Shown one piece after another: positions 11,234-21,495 of a DNA stretch of 56,458 nucleotides. The stretch spans positions 1-56,458 of the forward strand of contig BGKB01000254.1 of assembly GCA_003116975.1 (NCBI GenBank), in the 5' to 3' direction. Position 1 is the first letter of the stretch; every line of letters starts with the position of its first letter. The position numbers were made by a program, and so were the translations under genes. The notes below the pieces were generated by a model, which saw only the letters and a list, made by a program, of their open reading frames with translations, had not been told where the DNA came from and did not search any database. The DNA is from Aurantiochytrium sp. KH105 (taxonomy: Eukaryota; Sar; Bigyra; Thraustochytrida; Thraustochytriidae).

Positions 11234-12577
11234 TTAGTCGTTCGTGCTTGAGCTGCAGGTCGGAGCACCTGGAACGCGGTCAACTGCAAAAAAATCTAGA
11301 ATCTCAGTGTCCTCGGGCGAAATCGAGCTCTTCTTGGTCCCCTCTCTTGCCTGCAGAACAAGGGAACTGATTGCTCGCCCGCAGGTAAAGGTACGAACCA
11401 TGCCATGTCCACCAAAACCGAGTGCCACAAATTGCCCCGCGGATTCTTGCAGCGGGCCCACAAGTGGACGTCCGTCCTGGGTAAAACACATGAGTCCCGT
11501 CCACGCATGACAAACGCGAAAACGAGCATCTGGAAAAATGCGCTCCAAGCCTTTGACGAGGGCCTCCGTCACCTGCTCTTCGGGTTCGCCCTCGTGAGAA
11601 AATGGCTCGCCTTCGTCAGTCGCCACGTGACGGCATCCGCCAAAAATGATCATCTTGTCATCCCCAGCGCGCTGAATCAGATACTCTTCGTGACTTCCCG
11701 CGCAGCTTTCAAATGTAAGGGAGCGCGGCGCCACAACAGGGCCGCGCGCACCCTCGTCTGTTGCTACAGCTGCAATGCATTGACCGCGAACACCTCTGCA
11801 GAATCCACGAAGGCGCTCAGGAAGTAACTCGTGTCCATACGCATTCGACGCATGAATGATTTGCTCCGCCTCGATCTTGATGGGACCCTTCGGGCTCTCA
11901 AGTTCGACTATCCAGCCGGAGTTAGAGGCTTCATTCCGAGCAATGGATGTTACTTTACATTTCGTTTGCACGCGAACACCATGCGCTCTCGCTTTCGAGA
12001 CGAGAGCAAGGACGAGGTGTCCGGGAACAAGCTGTCCAGCCCCCGGCACCACGAAACCGTTCGCGTGAGCTTCCTTGCACAGCGGACTGATAACTTCTTG
12101 TTCGCGCATGGCTTTTCCATCAAGAAACTCTTGCGCGCTTTTTTCTGCAAAGTCACGCAAGAACGGCGCTTCCTTCTCGTCCATGGAAAAGTGGACGCCT
12201 CCTGTACGATGCAGCTCCAGAGGGGAGCGTTCAGTTTCGTTCAATGTATTGACAAAGGCTTCCACGGCAGCGATATCTGCGGCCTCGATCCGTGCGTGCC
12301 TTGCGCCCACCTCATCTCCGCTTTCTGCGACCTCAGCCCATTGATGGCCTCCATTACGGCCCGTGGCGCCGTCGGCGAGATCCCGCGCGTCCACCACAAG
12401 CACCTCGGACCCAAGTTTCTGTGAAAGATGATACGCAGCTGACGCTCCTGTCAGCCCGCACCCAATCACGAGAACACCAACGCGACGACAACTTTCATCG
12501 TCGGCAAGGTCATTCACCGCCACGGGCTTGCCGTCCGGCAAGAGCGTGTGCCAAAAGGGTCGTGGCGGCGTCGCCAT
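11234..12577 (-). CDS. FAD-dependent amine/amino-acid oxidoreductase (DAO family)
   Basis: A 447-residue protein, taking the first ATG at 12577; the frame is open a little further upstream but only with a non-ATG codon. A Rossmann dinucleotide motif (VIGCGLTGASAAYHL, glycines 39, 41 and 44) is followed by a DARDLADGAT helix and an ATGRNGGHQ segment, both typical of DAO-type flavoenzymes such as gamma-glutamylputrescine oxidase and DadA-like proteins. Near the C-terminus, DGRPLVGPL and GFGGHGMVRTFTCGR match the second FAD-contacting region of the family. The expected reaction is oxidative deamination of an amine or amino acid with FAD; the substrate cannot be read from sequence. It is transcribed divergently from the LRR gene at 13138 and convergently with the membrane protein gene. 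Confidence 0.88.
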   Translation of the reverse strand: MATPPRPFWHTLLPDGKPVAVNDLADDESCRRVGVLVIGCGLTGASAAYHLSQKLGSEVLVVDARDLADGATGRNGGHQWAEVAESGDEVGARHARIEAADIAAVEAFVNTLNETERSPLELHRTGGVHFSMDEKEAPFLRDFAEKSAQEFLDGKAMREQEVISPLCKEAHANGFVVPGAGQLVPGHLVLALVSKARAHGVRVQTKCKVTSIARNEASNSGWIVELESPKGPIKIEAEQIIHASNAYGHELLPERLRGFCRGVRGQCIAAVATDEGARGPVVAPRSLTFESCAGSHEEYLIQRAGDDKMIIFGGCRHVATDEGEPFSHEGEPEEQVTEALVKGLERIFPDARFRVCHAWTGLMCFTQDGRPLVGPLQESAGQFVALGFGGHGMVRTFTCGRAISSLVLQAREGTKKSSISPEDTEILDFFAVDRVPGAPTCSSSTND

Positions 12578-13137
12578 CGTCCCCACCGTCGCCTCGCTTC
12601 TGTCCTGCAAACAGTTGGCTCGGAAGGAACTCTTCAGGTCAACTATGCATCAACAAGGTTCGCCTGCGCGGCCCCGTCCGGCTGGTGCGTGGTGCAGACC
12701 TCTCGTCTCGGCTGCGTCAAAGCAGTTCTGCTGTTGATGCTGCTACGTGCGCGTAAAAAGAAATGAAAAAGTCGTCGCTCTGGATAGTGCTTGCTCGCGA
12801 GCGAGCGAACCTAAAGGTGTGTAAAAGGCCGCGCACGGGAACACAGGAATGGACTTGGGGCCTTCGAGCCCGCGCGGCGAGGGCAAGAAGAGACGAGGAC
12901 CTTGGCTTCTTTTGCTGGGCCTGCCGTCCTTGTGTCTGTTTGAGGCCGAGAGCAATAGAGAACGGCAGCTTGGCCGAGACAGGTTGGCTGGAGACGGACA
13001 AGGAAGCCTGAGAACAGGCGACCTGACCGCTGACCCTGAGTCTTGAAAGCTGATCAGAGCTGGGGAAAGAAAGCACAACGTTGAGGCGTCAAAGCTGAAG
13101 TTGGCTAGCTTGCTAGCTATACGCAAGCAAGCAGATC
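12578..13137. promoter_or_regulatory. Divergent intergenic region (probable bidirectional promoter)
   Basis: The 560 bp separate the start codons of two divergent genes, so both promoters must lie here or overlap the genes. No TATA box or known operator was identified. Open frames in the interval look like by-products of base composition. Confidence 0.4.
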
Positions 13138-16100
13138 ATGCACTCAACAAGACGAAAGCGTCACAGTAGCCTCGGTGCCGAGAGTAGTACGCGACGTCGT
13201 AGCTCGGTGCAAACTTTTATCGGGCCCGCTAAACCTATGAAGCGAGGCCGAGATCAAGTTGGAGACGAACAAGCAAATAGCACGCTGCAGGGATGCGGGA
13301 GAAGCTCAATGCTTGGCATCTCTACGCCCTACGTGCAAGACGTGCAGAAATGTACAAATCGCCGCGCAAGCAAACCCTACTTTGGGGGTGTCCGAGGGAG
13401 AGCGTACATGACGCCAGAGATCACGTCAGAAAGCCCACGCATTGACAAGCGAGAGTGTGTCCCTTCAGTGAAAACACGCCCACCTCGAGCACGAGAAGGT
13501 GACCTACCGATGCAGTACCATCTCACATGTGCCGATGTCGATAACTTTGTTCAAGCGGAGCCTGAGACGCATGCAAACGTGTCTTTCACAGACTGGGTGG
13601 ACCGGCTCGGGTCCTACAAGGCTGCGTCGCGCCAGCTTCGCGCCAATGAGGAAGCTCGCGTCGAACATCGCGAGTGGCTGGCACGCAAAACTGAGTATGA
13701 CCTTTTCATGGATCGCGAGGCCGCTCGAGAGCGCGAGCGCAGATGGACCCGAGGGCCGGCCCAGCTGCCCCGGACTGTCGCTGAGGCTGCCCGCATGCAG
13801 CGACTAAAAAAACTCGAGCGCCTCGAATTACGCATGTCGGATCGCCACGACGTTGATATTCTCGTACGACAAGCACCATTCACAGAACGACTCGACCTGC
13901 AAGGCAAGCTGCATGACAATAACATTGAGCTGTTTGAGAGTTTGATTGAGGATGAACGCGTCCTCCGCGTCACTGAAGCGCGATTTGCTCGCAATGGACT
14001 CCGCTCCATCCCGAATGGCCTGCACTTACATTTTAGGCAGTTGCGCGTCTTGGATCTCTCGCAGAATCGTCTCGAGAAACTCCCTTCTGATATTGCACTC
14101 CTAAGGAGCCTCCAAGAGCTCAACATTCAGTACAACAAGCTAGAGGAAATCCCGACGACAGTTTATGAGCTACCGGCTCTCCAAGTACTCGTTGCTGGCG
14201 GCAACACCTTTCTTGGATTGCACCACCGCATTGCCCAAGCCTCCGAGCTTTGCAGCATTTCGCTCGATAACAACAACATTGTGACGCTTCCACTGGCGCT
14301 TTCAGAGCTCGCCAAATGCGAGCGCCTGAATCTCAATCACAATGGGCTCGAGACCCTCGCGCTCTTTCCGCCAGCTGCATACTCGTGCATGACAGCCAAG
14401 GAGCTCCAAGAGGATATGAAACATTGGAAACGGGTCGAGCTGCCGGCCAAGGGCGAATCTGGATACATTCATGAACTCACGGGTGAGGGCAGGCGCACCC
14501 TCGTGCCCCTTCACGACCAGCTCTCTCTCGACACAGATCCCGATCTCGCGGACTTTGACGTCGATGCCGAACAACTTGTTGCGGACTTTATCGCTGGAGT
14601 GAATACAACTCCCAAAGAGAAGAGCATCAAACCAATGGCGTCTGCTGCAGAAACAAATGTAACTCGCCTCGATCTGAGCAAATTAAATGACAAAACGAGG
14701 GCCGGAAAGCTTCGCGTGAAGCAACGCGTTGCACTCGCACGTGCTGGTAAGCTCGAGTGGCGCTACTGGATCAATGATAAGACGGGCGCCACTGAATTCG
14801 GCAACATTGTGACGCGAGAAGTTGTTCGACAAGGCATACCGCCGGCGCTGGATCGATGGAACACCCTTCACGGACTGCGCGAGCTCTTGGTGAACTGTAA
14901 TCATCTCACCGAGCTTCCTGCAAGTCTAAGCACACTGCCTCGTCTCGAGCGTCTCGAGGCCTCGCAAAATCGCATCGTCTTTGTACCAGAGGAACTCTCA
15001 AACCTAGCATGCTTGCGCGTGCTAGCACTGCGAGAGAACCGCATCGAGAAGCTTCCAGACGAGCTGGGCAAGCTCAAGGCATTGGAGCGTCTTGAGCTGT
15101 CGGGAAACCGTATAGTTTGTCTTCCTGGATCAGTACGCTTTTGTCGCGCCTTGCGAGTGCTTGACCTGTCTTCCAACTGCCTCGAAGAGGTTTGCGCCGA
15201 TCTTGGGGCCTTGACCGAGCTTGAGGTCCTTGGACTCGCAGGAAATCCCACGCTGCAGCGTCCTAAACCTGAAACGGTGCGTCGAGGTCTCGCTGCAGTC
15301 CTCTGGGACTGCCGAAATCGTGAAAAGCTGCGTGCTCTCGGTCCACCTCCGCCACAAGCACGACGCGAAAATGTTGGCGTTGCAGGAGAGCATGTCGTTG
15401 TGGAAGGCATGTATCACAAAACGGTAGCACAGGCGATTGAGCGTGCGCGACAAACTGGCATTCTCAAAATGCACTTTTTCGGTCTTCGAGCCCTTCCCGA
15501 CCAGGTCTTTAGTCTTCGTCGCCTTCGCGAGCTACGCATCGCGGGCCACAAGTCTATCACTGTCATTCCAAAGCACGTGATGCGCCTGCGCAGTCTTGAG
15601 GTGTTGAGTTTTACGGCCAATGCTTTGCGCGAGATTCCGCACTCTCTTGCATTCTGGAGCGAGCTCAAGGAACTCAAAGAAGTTGACCTCTGCGACAATG
15701 AAATTGAAAGTCTCCCCGCAGCCTTATCGGTGCTCCCAAAGCTCAAGCTCTTATCGTTGAGTGGGAATCGCATTACTCACCTTGCTGGCAACTGCTTCAC
15801 AGGACCGATTGCAGATTCACTTGAACGCCTGCACGTGAACAGCAACCGTCTAGAGGAGCTTCCGCCCGAAATCAATTCGCTTTGGCGGCTAAGGGCGCTG
15901 CAACTTACGTACAACGAATTGAAGGAGCTACCTTTTGACCTTAGCGGTCTGAAAGGGCTCGAACGGCTGCACCTAAGCCGCAATTGCCTGCACAAACTAC
16001 CCGACTCGCTCGGTCAGCTTGCACGGCTGAGAGTCCTGCAGCTCGCGTGCAACACAATCGAGCATTTGCAGCCTGCTCTTTTCGCGGGACCACTCTGTCA

Positions 16101-18141
16101 CGTCCTTGAAACACTGCATGTGCAGAGCAACGCGTTGCGCGAACTCCCTCCTGCACTGTGCGAGCTGCGAGCTCTGCGGGAAATTGTCATGGATGGAAAC
16201 CCGCTCGAGTCGCCTCCGGTCTCGTTTCGAGGAAACGCATGGACTGCACCGCAGGTTCTCGAGTACTGCGAGGAGCGACAACGACGACGCACGCTGCTCA
16301 TCGATTTGCTTCAAGCGGCTATGTCCAAGAACAACCACTTTGCACTCGACGACGCCTTGCTCATGCCACGTTGCAAGGGTGCGATCGTAGACAAGCATTC
16401 ATATCTTCGCGCTGGTGATGATCTTGTCGTGAACGATCTGGTCGATCGCTTCATGAACTGCGCATTTTACGACCACGAAATCTCCGCTTTTGACACGATC
16501 GAGCGACTTTCAGACCTCTTTGAATTACGTCGGAATGCCAAGCTTCGCATTGTTCTCGACGACCTGCTCAAGCTGGTTGAGATTGGCAAAGAGTATGGGC
16601 TCATTTCTCCAGTAGACTTTACAAGCGAGCTGAGGATTGGATTTGGTCGTGGAAACGAAACTGTGAGAACATATGCGGTGCGTCTTTCTGCGCTCTATCG
16701 CGAGATTGCAGAGGACTACGAAGATAGTGACGCCGAAAATGAGGCGGCTGACGACGACGACGAGGTGAACTCGCTGTCATCGCTCGAGTCCTATGGAAAT
16801 GAGAACAAGTCAACGGATGGCGAAGACTCAGACGATGATGATGACGACAATCTCTCCGAGGCAGAGCGTGCGCCAAATCTCATTGAGGCAGTTGGGCTTT
16901 TACGCAGAGAACATCAATTCGTCTTTGAACATAGTCGTGAGCTGGTCGACCTGGCCCTCACTACGTACCGCGGCCCGTACGGCCAGATCGCCTGGATGCG
17001 CGCTCCTGTGTCGTTTGATAGCGATGGCGGCAGACTCGAGTTTCCGGAGTACATCGAAATTGTAGGCTCCGATGAAAAGACTTCTGCTTTGCGTGAAGAT
17101 CAGAGGGCTGAATCGTTCAATGAGCCAATCTCGCACGTGGACACTCATAAAAAGAGAGAACGGTCAAAACCGAGGCAACCGCGCGCGTTCTTCGAAATCG
17201 CACGAAACAAATTGGCCAGGCTTTGGCGACCCAAATCGCCGAACGGGCCGATTGTGGTCGACCGAAAATTCACTTTTCCAGCTTCCACAAAGGAAGTGCA
17301 TGCGGACGTGGTTGTGTTCTCCCAGCTGTTCTACACGCTCGAGGAGGCAGCACGCAGAGAACGTGAGGAAACGGAAATTGCAAAGGTGGTAAAATGCGCA
17401 ACAAGGACGTTTGAGGCGTGGTGCGAGCTCCAAGAAGGACGGGAGCGACTTTCGAGCGTGGCTGTGGATCGAATTGGGCGCGTTGCAGAGGTTTTGGAGA
17501 ACCTGAAGAACGACTACGAAGATGCCCGCATGGCCTTGGACGTTGCTCGCGAACACCTCCAAGAAATCAATCGACGCGTCGATATGTTTGAAAATGGTGA
17601 ACCAGAATACTTGCACCACATAAAGAGCAGGCGGAAGGGCGATAAGCTCATTCGCGAGGCGGAGGCAGAGGTCGAGGAATGTACGGGTCCACTTGAGCGT
17701 TTGGAAAAATTGCTCAATCGAGCAAAGGGTCGCAAAAAGCTTCGATTGAAACAGGTCATTATCGCAACGCGTGAGGAAGTTATGGTCATTGTGGACGAGA
17801 GGGCCAAAGTGTTGCAAACGCATTCCTATCGAATGCGTGCGCTCACGGAGGATTTGCGCAGGCCGTGGGATGGAGACAACGGACGGGATTTTGAAATCTG
17901 GAAGCTCGCCCGCAAGAGAGCTATGGCCGACCAGGGCATTGAGAATGTAGCGGACTTTTTGAGTGATGAAGATACCGAGGAGCTTCCGCCCAATGACCTC
18001 GTGCAAGTCATGGGTGACGGATTTGCCTATGACGCTTACATTGATATGCTTGACCAGCTCGGAGACGACTCCTATTCGGCGGACATGGAATCCGACGGAG
18101 CTGCATCTGATGCCAAGGATATCAATCAAGAAAATTCGTAA
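13138..18141 (+). CDS. Very large leucine-rich repeat protein with acidic and coiled-coil C-terminus
   Basis: A single open frame of 1667 residues from ATG 13138. The basic N-terminus (SSTRRRSS-type) is followed by three blocks of SDS22/SHOC2-type LRRs with the L..L.L..N.L..LP pattern, at about residues 275-430, 580-705 and 780-1020. Between blocks one and two lies a WW-like stretch, WRYWINDKTGATEF (about 540-553). After the LRRs come a helical region, a long acidic Asp/Glu/Ser run (about 1195-1245) and a charged coiled coil (about 1445-1565). No kinase, GTPase or membrane segment was seen. It is probably an intracellular scaffold; the partner is unknown. The LRR subtype differs from the ribonuclease-inhibitor-type repeats of the gene at 28515, so the two are not close relatives. 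It ends 149 bp from the convergent TBC gene. Confidence 0.9.
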   Translation: MHSTRRKRHSSLGAESSTRRRSSVQTFIGPAKPMKRGRDQVGDEQANSTLQGCGRSSMLGISTPYVQDVQKCTNRRASKPYFGGVRGRAYMTPEITSESPRIDKRECVPSVKTRPPRAREGDLPMQYHLTCADVDNFVQAEPETHANVSFTDWVDRLGSYKAASRQLRANEEARVEHREWLARKTEYDLFMDREAARERERRWTRGPAQLPRTVAEAARMQRLKKLERLELRMSDRHDVDILVRQAPFTERLDLQGKLHDNNIELFESLIEDERVLRVTEARFARNGLRSIPNGLHLHFRQLRVLDLSQNRLEKLPSDIALLRSLQELNIQYNKLEEIPTTVYELPALQVLVAGGNTFLGLHHRIAQASELCSISLDNNNIVTLPLALSELAKCERLNLNHNGLETLALFPPAAYSCMTAKELQEDMKHWKRVELPAKGESGYIHELTGEGRRTLVPLHDQLSLDTDPDLADFDVDAEQLVADFIAGVNTTPKEKSIKPMASAAETNVTRLDLSKLNDKTRAGKLRVKQRVALARAGKLEWRYWINDKTGATEFGNIVTREVVRQGIPPALDRWNTLHGLRELLVNCNHLTELPASLSTLPRLERLEASQNRIVFVPEELSNLACLRVLALRENRIEKLPDELGKLKALERLELSGNRIVCLPGSVRFCRALRVLDLSSNCLEEVCADLGALTELEVLGLAGNPTLQRPKPETVRRGLAAVLWDCRNREKLRALGPPPPQARRENVGVAGEHVVVEGMYHKTVAQAIERARQTGILKMHFFGLRALPDQVFSLRRLRELRIAGHKSITVIPKHVMRLRSLEVLSFTANALREIPHSLAFWSELKELKEVDLCDNEIESLPAALSVLPKLKLLSLSGNRITHLAGNCFTGPIADSLERLHVNSNRLEELPPEINSLWRLRALQLTYNELKELPFDLSGLKGLERLHLSRNCLHKLPDSLGQLARLRVLQLACNTIEHLQPALFAGPLCHVLETLHVQSNALRELPPALCELRALREIVMDGNPLESPPVSFRGNAWTAPQVLEYCEERQRRRTLLIDLLQAAMSKNNHFALDDALLMPRCKGAIVDKHSYLRAGDDLVVNDLVDRFMNCAFYDHEISAFDTIERLSDLFELRRNAKLRIVLDDLLKLVEIGKEYGLISPVDFTSELRIGFGRGNETVRTYAVRLSALYREIAEDYEDSDAENEAADDDDEVNSLSSLESYGNENKSTDGEDSDDDDDDNLSEAERAPNLIEAVGLLRREHQFVFEHSRELVDLALTTYRGPYGQIAWMRAPVSFDSDGGRLEFPEYIEIVGSDEKTSALREDQRAESFNEPISHVDTHKKRERSKPRQPRAFFEIARNKLARLWRPKSPNGPIVVDRKFTFPASTKEVHADVVVFSQLFYTLEEAARREREETEIAKVVKCATRTFEAWCELQEGRERLSSVAVDRIGRVAEVLENLKNDYEDARMALDVAREHLQEINRRVDMFENGEPEYLHHIKSRRKGDKLIREAEAEVEECTGPLERLEKLLNRAKGRKKLRLKQVIIATREEVMVIVDERAKVLQTHSYRMRALTEDLRRPWDGDNGRDFEIWKLARKRAMADQGIENVADFLSDEDTEELPPNDLVQVMGDGFAYDAYIDMLDQLGDDSYSADMESDGAASDAKDINQENS

Positions 18142-18290
18142 CTTTAGAAAAACAAGAACGTTTCGACATTCCTTTTGTCTTCATTGTATATACAAAGCGC
18201 GTCTCTTTGGAACATTGTGAGCGTCGCACGCAGCGCTCGGGAGAGAACCAAAATTGATTGGTTGCTCTTCAGCAGAGAGGGAGGAAGTTT

Positions 18291-19889
18291 CTATTGAACA
18301 GCGCACGAAGTGACATCCTCCGTTGGATGTGAAATGGTGTCACCAGAAGATTCAGCCGGTGGCTTTGCTTGGCGACCAACACAGGCCAAAAACGTCAAAG
18401 AAGAATTCTCGGATTCAAGCTTCAAGCCGCGCTTGATGTCAACCTTGTCCTCGACATGGATAGGTACCAAAGACGGTCGTCCAAGTTGTTGCTCCCTCCT
18501 GCTCGGTGAACAAACTTCTGGACTTTCTTTCGTAGGAAGAAGCGGGCCGGACCCCAACGATTGTGGCGATAGCAATGACTGCGATCGCTCGAGTGTTTTC
18601 TGTTCGCGCGTGGCAGCGAGCCAGTCTCGCCGAATCGTAACTTCGTGAGCAAGGCGAATTATACGCGAAGGGGTATGATCGCTCGCCGCGCTTCGAAGAA
18701 TGAGTTGAATGAAACTAATGCCCGTGGTTCGATCGAGCGTTTCGTAAAGTCTCATCACATTTTCTTCCTGGACAGGTTCCTTGCGTTGGTCATGGTTGGA
18801 GAGTGCAGCAATAGCCTGTGCTGCAGCTCGATGGCGAGAGAGAAGCGGTCCAGCATGTACCTCGAGCAAAGCAAATGCGATGCGATGCATGTTCAAAATG
18901 AGACTGTCCGAATGATGGCGAGTCTTAACGTCGAAGAGAAAGTCCCAGATGGCAAGCGTGGACACAAGCGGGAGCACGTGAGCAAAGAGCGGCATCATCC
19001 ACTGAACCAAGAGATAGCTCATTGCCCGCTGTACATCGCCAGGGCAGGCGTCACCTGCTTCGAGATGCTCGCGAATGAGGGGAGCATGAAAAGATACAAT
19101 GTCTTCGAAGAGCTCGACCTCGTCGAGCGTGGCCCTTTGCAAAAATCCGTCAGGAAGGCTGTCGACAAGGTCGACCAAAAACCAAAAGGCGTCTTCTGTG
19201 TTCATGTGCGCGAGTAAAATAACTGTGAAAAAGTTCATGCCTTGCGTGTAGCCCACGTCGGGCTTGTATCGACAAAACACGAAAAGGACCTCGGCGAGGT
19301 CTGCTCTCATATGTGCTGTATTGAAACAAGCCAGATTGGCACCAAAGGATCGTGGCACGTCGCGAGCGATCACGTCGACGATCTCGTCCGGTATTGATCC
19401 TTGTATCACCTCCATAGGTAGGCACGCGCGACAGGCTCCGCAGTTTTCGCACCACGGAGAATTTGCGTTCGCCGTCTCTTGCCATCGTCGGCGTTCGTGC
19501 TTGTGTGTTTCTCGCATCTTCTCTTCTTCCTCGTCGCTTTCGCAGCATTGCTGGCGCTGGCGCAGACGCCCTCTTGCTTGCGCTGTGTCAGGGTCGCAAG
19601 CCACGGCCTCTTTCTCGTGCTGGCCCTGGTCCTGTTCCTTGTTGACATCGACCTCCTCCTCGTTGGCGCGCTCCTGCTCAGGCTCCGCGGTGTTGTCGTC
19701 CTGGAGGCGGCAGTCGTCATGGACCTGATGGACGTCAGCAGCACGCTCCTGCGGCCGCAGGCACGAGGTGCGCACCGCCGCGTACGAGTCCGAGGGCCGC
19801 GCGCCACGCGCCGCGGCAGCTCCCGCCGCCCACCGCGCCCCGCGCGCGCGTCGCGAGGTTGCAGAGTCCACGCCGATGGTCACGGACAT
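18291..19889 (-). CDS. TBC-domain Rab GTPase-activating protein
   Basis: A 532-residue protein starting at ATG 19889. The TBC core runs from about residue 165 to 370 and contains both catalytic fingers: IARDVPR (I..D..R, Asp177 and Arg180) and YTQGMN (Tyr214, Gln216), followed by the usual DAFWFLVDL and LL.QWMMPLF.HVLPL helices. The protein should speed GTP hydrolysis on a Rab-family GTPase in membrane traffic; which Rab is unknown. Residues 1-140 are Ala/Arg- then Glu/Gln-rich and low in complexity. The usual N-terminal TBC element (G.P...R...W) is not recognisable before residue 165, where a Cys-rich CENCGACRAC stretch sits instead; a missed intron or divergence could explain this. The C-terminal 150 residues look disordered. 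Confidence 0.88.
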   Translation of the reverse strand: MSVTIGVDSATSRRARGARWAAGAAAARGARPSDSYAAVRTSCLRPQERAADVHQVHDDCRLQDDNTAEPEQERANEEEVDVNKEQDQGQHEKEAVACDPDTAQARGRLRQRQQCCESDEEEEKMRETHKHERRRWQETANANSPWCENCGACRACLPMEVIQGSIPDEIVDVIARDVPRSFGANLACFNTAHMRADLAEVLFVFCRYKPDVGYTQGMNFFTVILLAHMNTEDAFWFLVDLVDSLPDGFLQRATLDEVELFEDIVSFHAPLIREHLEAGDACPGDVQRAMSYLLVQWMMPLFAHVLPLVSTLAIWDFLFDVKTRHHSDSLILNMHRIAFALLEVHAGPLLSRHRAAAQAIAALSNHDQRKEPVQEENVMRLYETLDRTTGISFIQLILRSAASDHTPSRIIRLAHEVTIRRDWLAATREQKTLERSQSLLSPQSLGSGPLLPTKESPEVCSPSRREQQLGRPSLVPIHVEDKVDIKRGLKLESENSSLTFLACVGRQAKPPAESSGDTISHPTEDVTSCAVQ

Positions 19890-20142
19890 CGCGTTTGGTC
19901 ATTGCTCTTTGCTCAACAGAGAAAGAAGAGAAGGGAAGAGATGCTCGTGTCCTCGAGGACTCCTAGCGTTTGTGTGTAAGTGCTTGTGTGTGTGCCTCTT
20001 TTACTTCTACTTTACAAGTGCTAGTGAAGCCTCGAAACGCCACTGCCGCAAAGTCCAGCCTAATCTGGCTCACGATCAGTCAATCCAAAAGACATGACGG
20101 ACTTTACGAAGAAAAGAGAAAAGGAAAAGAAAATCGATAGCC

Positions 20143-21018
20143 TTATGGACTTGCAAAGTTCCATGCGTCGGGGTTGCGAATCTTGTAGCAGGATCCACGA
20201 AACTCGGGATTCGGGTTCATAGAACACGACCACACGTAGCCCCCAGCGATTTGTGAATACTCGTAGACGCCATCATTGTAGTACTCCTTGTACTTGCGGG
20301 ATTTGCTTCTGCGAGGAGGCTCGGACGTCGCATCTTCTGCGGCATTATTGGCATTGGGCGAGGGTGCAGGAGGTTCCTGCCACGTCCCGTTGCGTTTGGC
20401 CTCTCGCTCTTCGCGCAAACGTTCCATACGCATGCTCTCACGTTCCACAGGACCAACATAGCCCTCTCGGACAATGACGGCGTTCTTGCGACGACTGTTG
20501 CGTACGCATCGCGCGTCATTCACGCGTGAAGCCTTGTTGAGCGCTCGGCGATCGATTTCTGTAGAGGGCTGCCAACTTGCCTTGCTCTCAAGACTCGCGT
20601 GCACGGGAATCTCAGCACAGCGCGCAGCGGGGGGAATCTGCGAGTCCTCGGGCTTGTAGCCTGGGTGCAGACGTGTGTGGTCAAAGTTGTGCAGGCCAGG
20701 CGTTGCGACGAAGCGCATGTTTGGTCGTGGCAAGGTCTCTGCGCGATAATTGTATTGAAATAACGTTGGATCGTGCTTTGGAACCTGGCAACTGGTGCGC
20801 TCCGTGCAGGAAGGGGTGACGTGCACGCTCTGGTTCCAATCCGTCTTGCGCGTACCAAGGATGTCTGCCTTGGAGGCGCGTTTCACCTCTCGCTTTAATT
20901 TCCGTTTTTCCTCGTACTCGGGTGTGTTGGGCAGCGCTTTTTCAGAGGCAGAAAAGTTCATACGCATTGACTTGGCTCCGATCTGCGACTTGGCGCGCAG
21001 CATTGCAGCTTTAACCAT
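20143..21018 (-). CDS. Orphan basic protein
   Basis: A 291-residue protein from ATG 21018. I do not recognise the family. It is rich in Arg, Asn and Pro and has no membrane span or signal peptide. An Arg/Glu-rich helix (about residues 195-215, MRMERLREEREAK) precedes a short low-complexity linker. The C-terminus is more ordered-looking, aromatic and cysteine-containing, with YVWSCSMNPNPEFRG. The intact frame and the ordered end argue for a real protein. It lies between the TBC gene downstream and USB1 upstream, all on the minus strand, but gaps of 253 and 477 bp suggest separate transcription units. A cytoskeletal or ciliary role would fit such composition but is speculation. Confidence 0.7.
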   Translation of the reverse strand: MVKAAMLRAKSQIGAKSMRMNFSASEKALPNTPEYEEKRKLKREVKRASKADILGTRKTDWNQSVHVTPSCTERTSCQVPKHDPTLFQYNYRAETLPRPNMRFVATPGLHNFDHTRLHPGYKPEDSQIPPAARCAEIPVHASLESKASWQPSTEIDRRALNKASRVNDARCVRNSRRKNAVIVREGYVGPVERESMRMERLREEREAKRNGTWQEPPAPSPNANNAAEDATSEPPRRSKSRKYKEYYNDGVYEYSQIAGGYVWSCSMNPNPEFRGSCYKIRNPDAWNFASP

Positions 21019-21495
21019 CCTGACTGTTTGGCCTCTTTACGGCCTGGTTGCCAGGGTTCCGCTTCGAAGCGAATCAGTGTTGACGCTGCGAGCCTTGGTC
21101 TGGCTTCGTTTGTTCTTCTCCTCTGCCGGAAATAGATCTCGCGTTTGCTCCCGCGTTCGCCACACGATTTCTACGTTCTCTGTCTCGGCCTTTTCGCTTG
21201 CTGCTTTGCTCTGCTTTGCTCTGCTTTGATTTCCTTTCCTCTGCTTTGCTTGTAAGTTCGCACGTGCCTTCTTGTTACGCGCACTCAGCGCGCGAAACAC
21301 CGACTACGAATGAGGGGATCGACTTGTATTGCGATCGTCGCCAAGACCGTAGGATCAGCATAACACAGCTGACCAGCGAGCCACCCAGCCCGCTCGCCCG
21401 CGCGCCCTTCCGCTCGCCATCCAGGTCAAGGTGCGGCGTCAATGTCATCCAGAGTTCTCAGGCTCGCGTTCCTATTAACGGATCTTTTCATTGGG
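21019..21495 (-). promoter_or_regulatory. Upstream region of the orphan gene, with GCTTT repeats
   Basis: The 477 bp run between the orphan gene's start and the USB1 stop. GCTTT/CTGCTTTG units lie at 21201-21230 and 21241-21250; read on the minus (coding) strand these are AAAGC units, the same polarity as the repeats upstream of 6632 and 49800. No other motif was recognised. Confidence 0.4.

Noticed and set aside
17164..18129. 321-residue minus-strand frame
   Set aside because: It is antisense to the coiled-coil end of the 1667-residue LRR protein and has no motif of its own.
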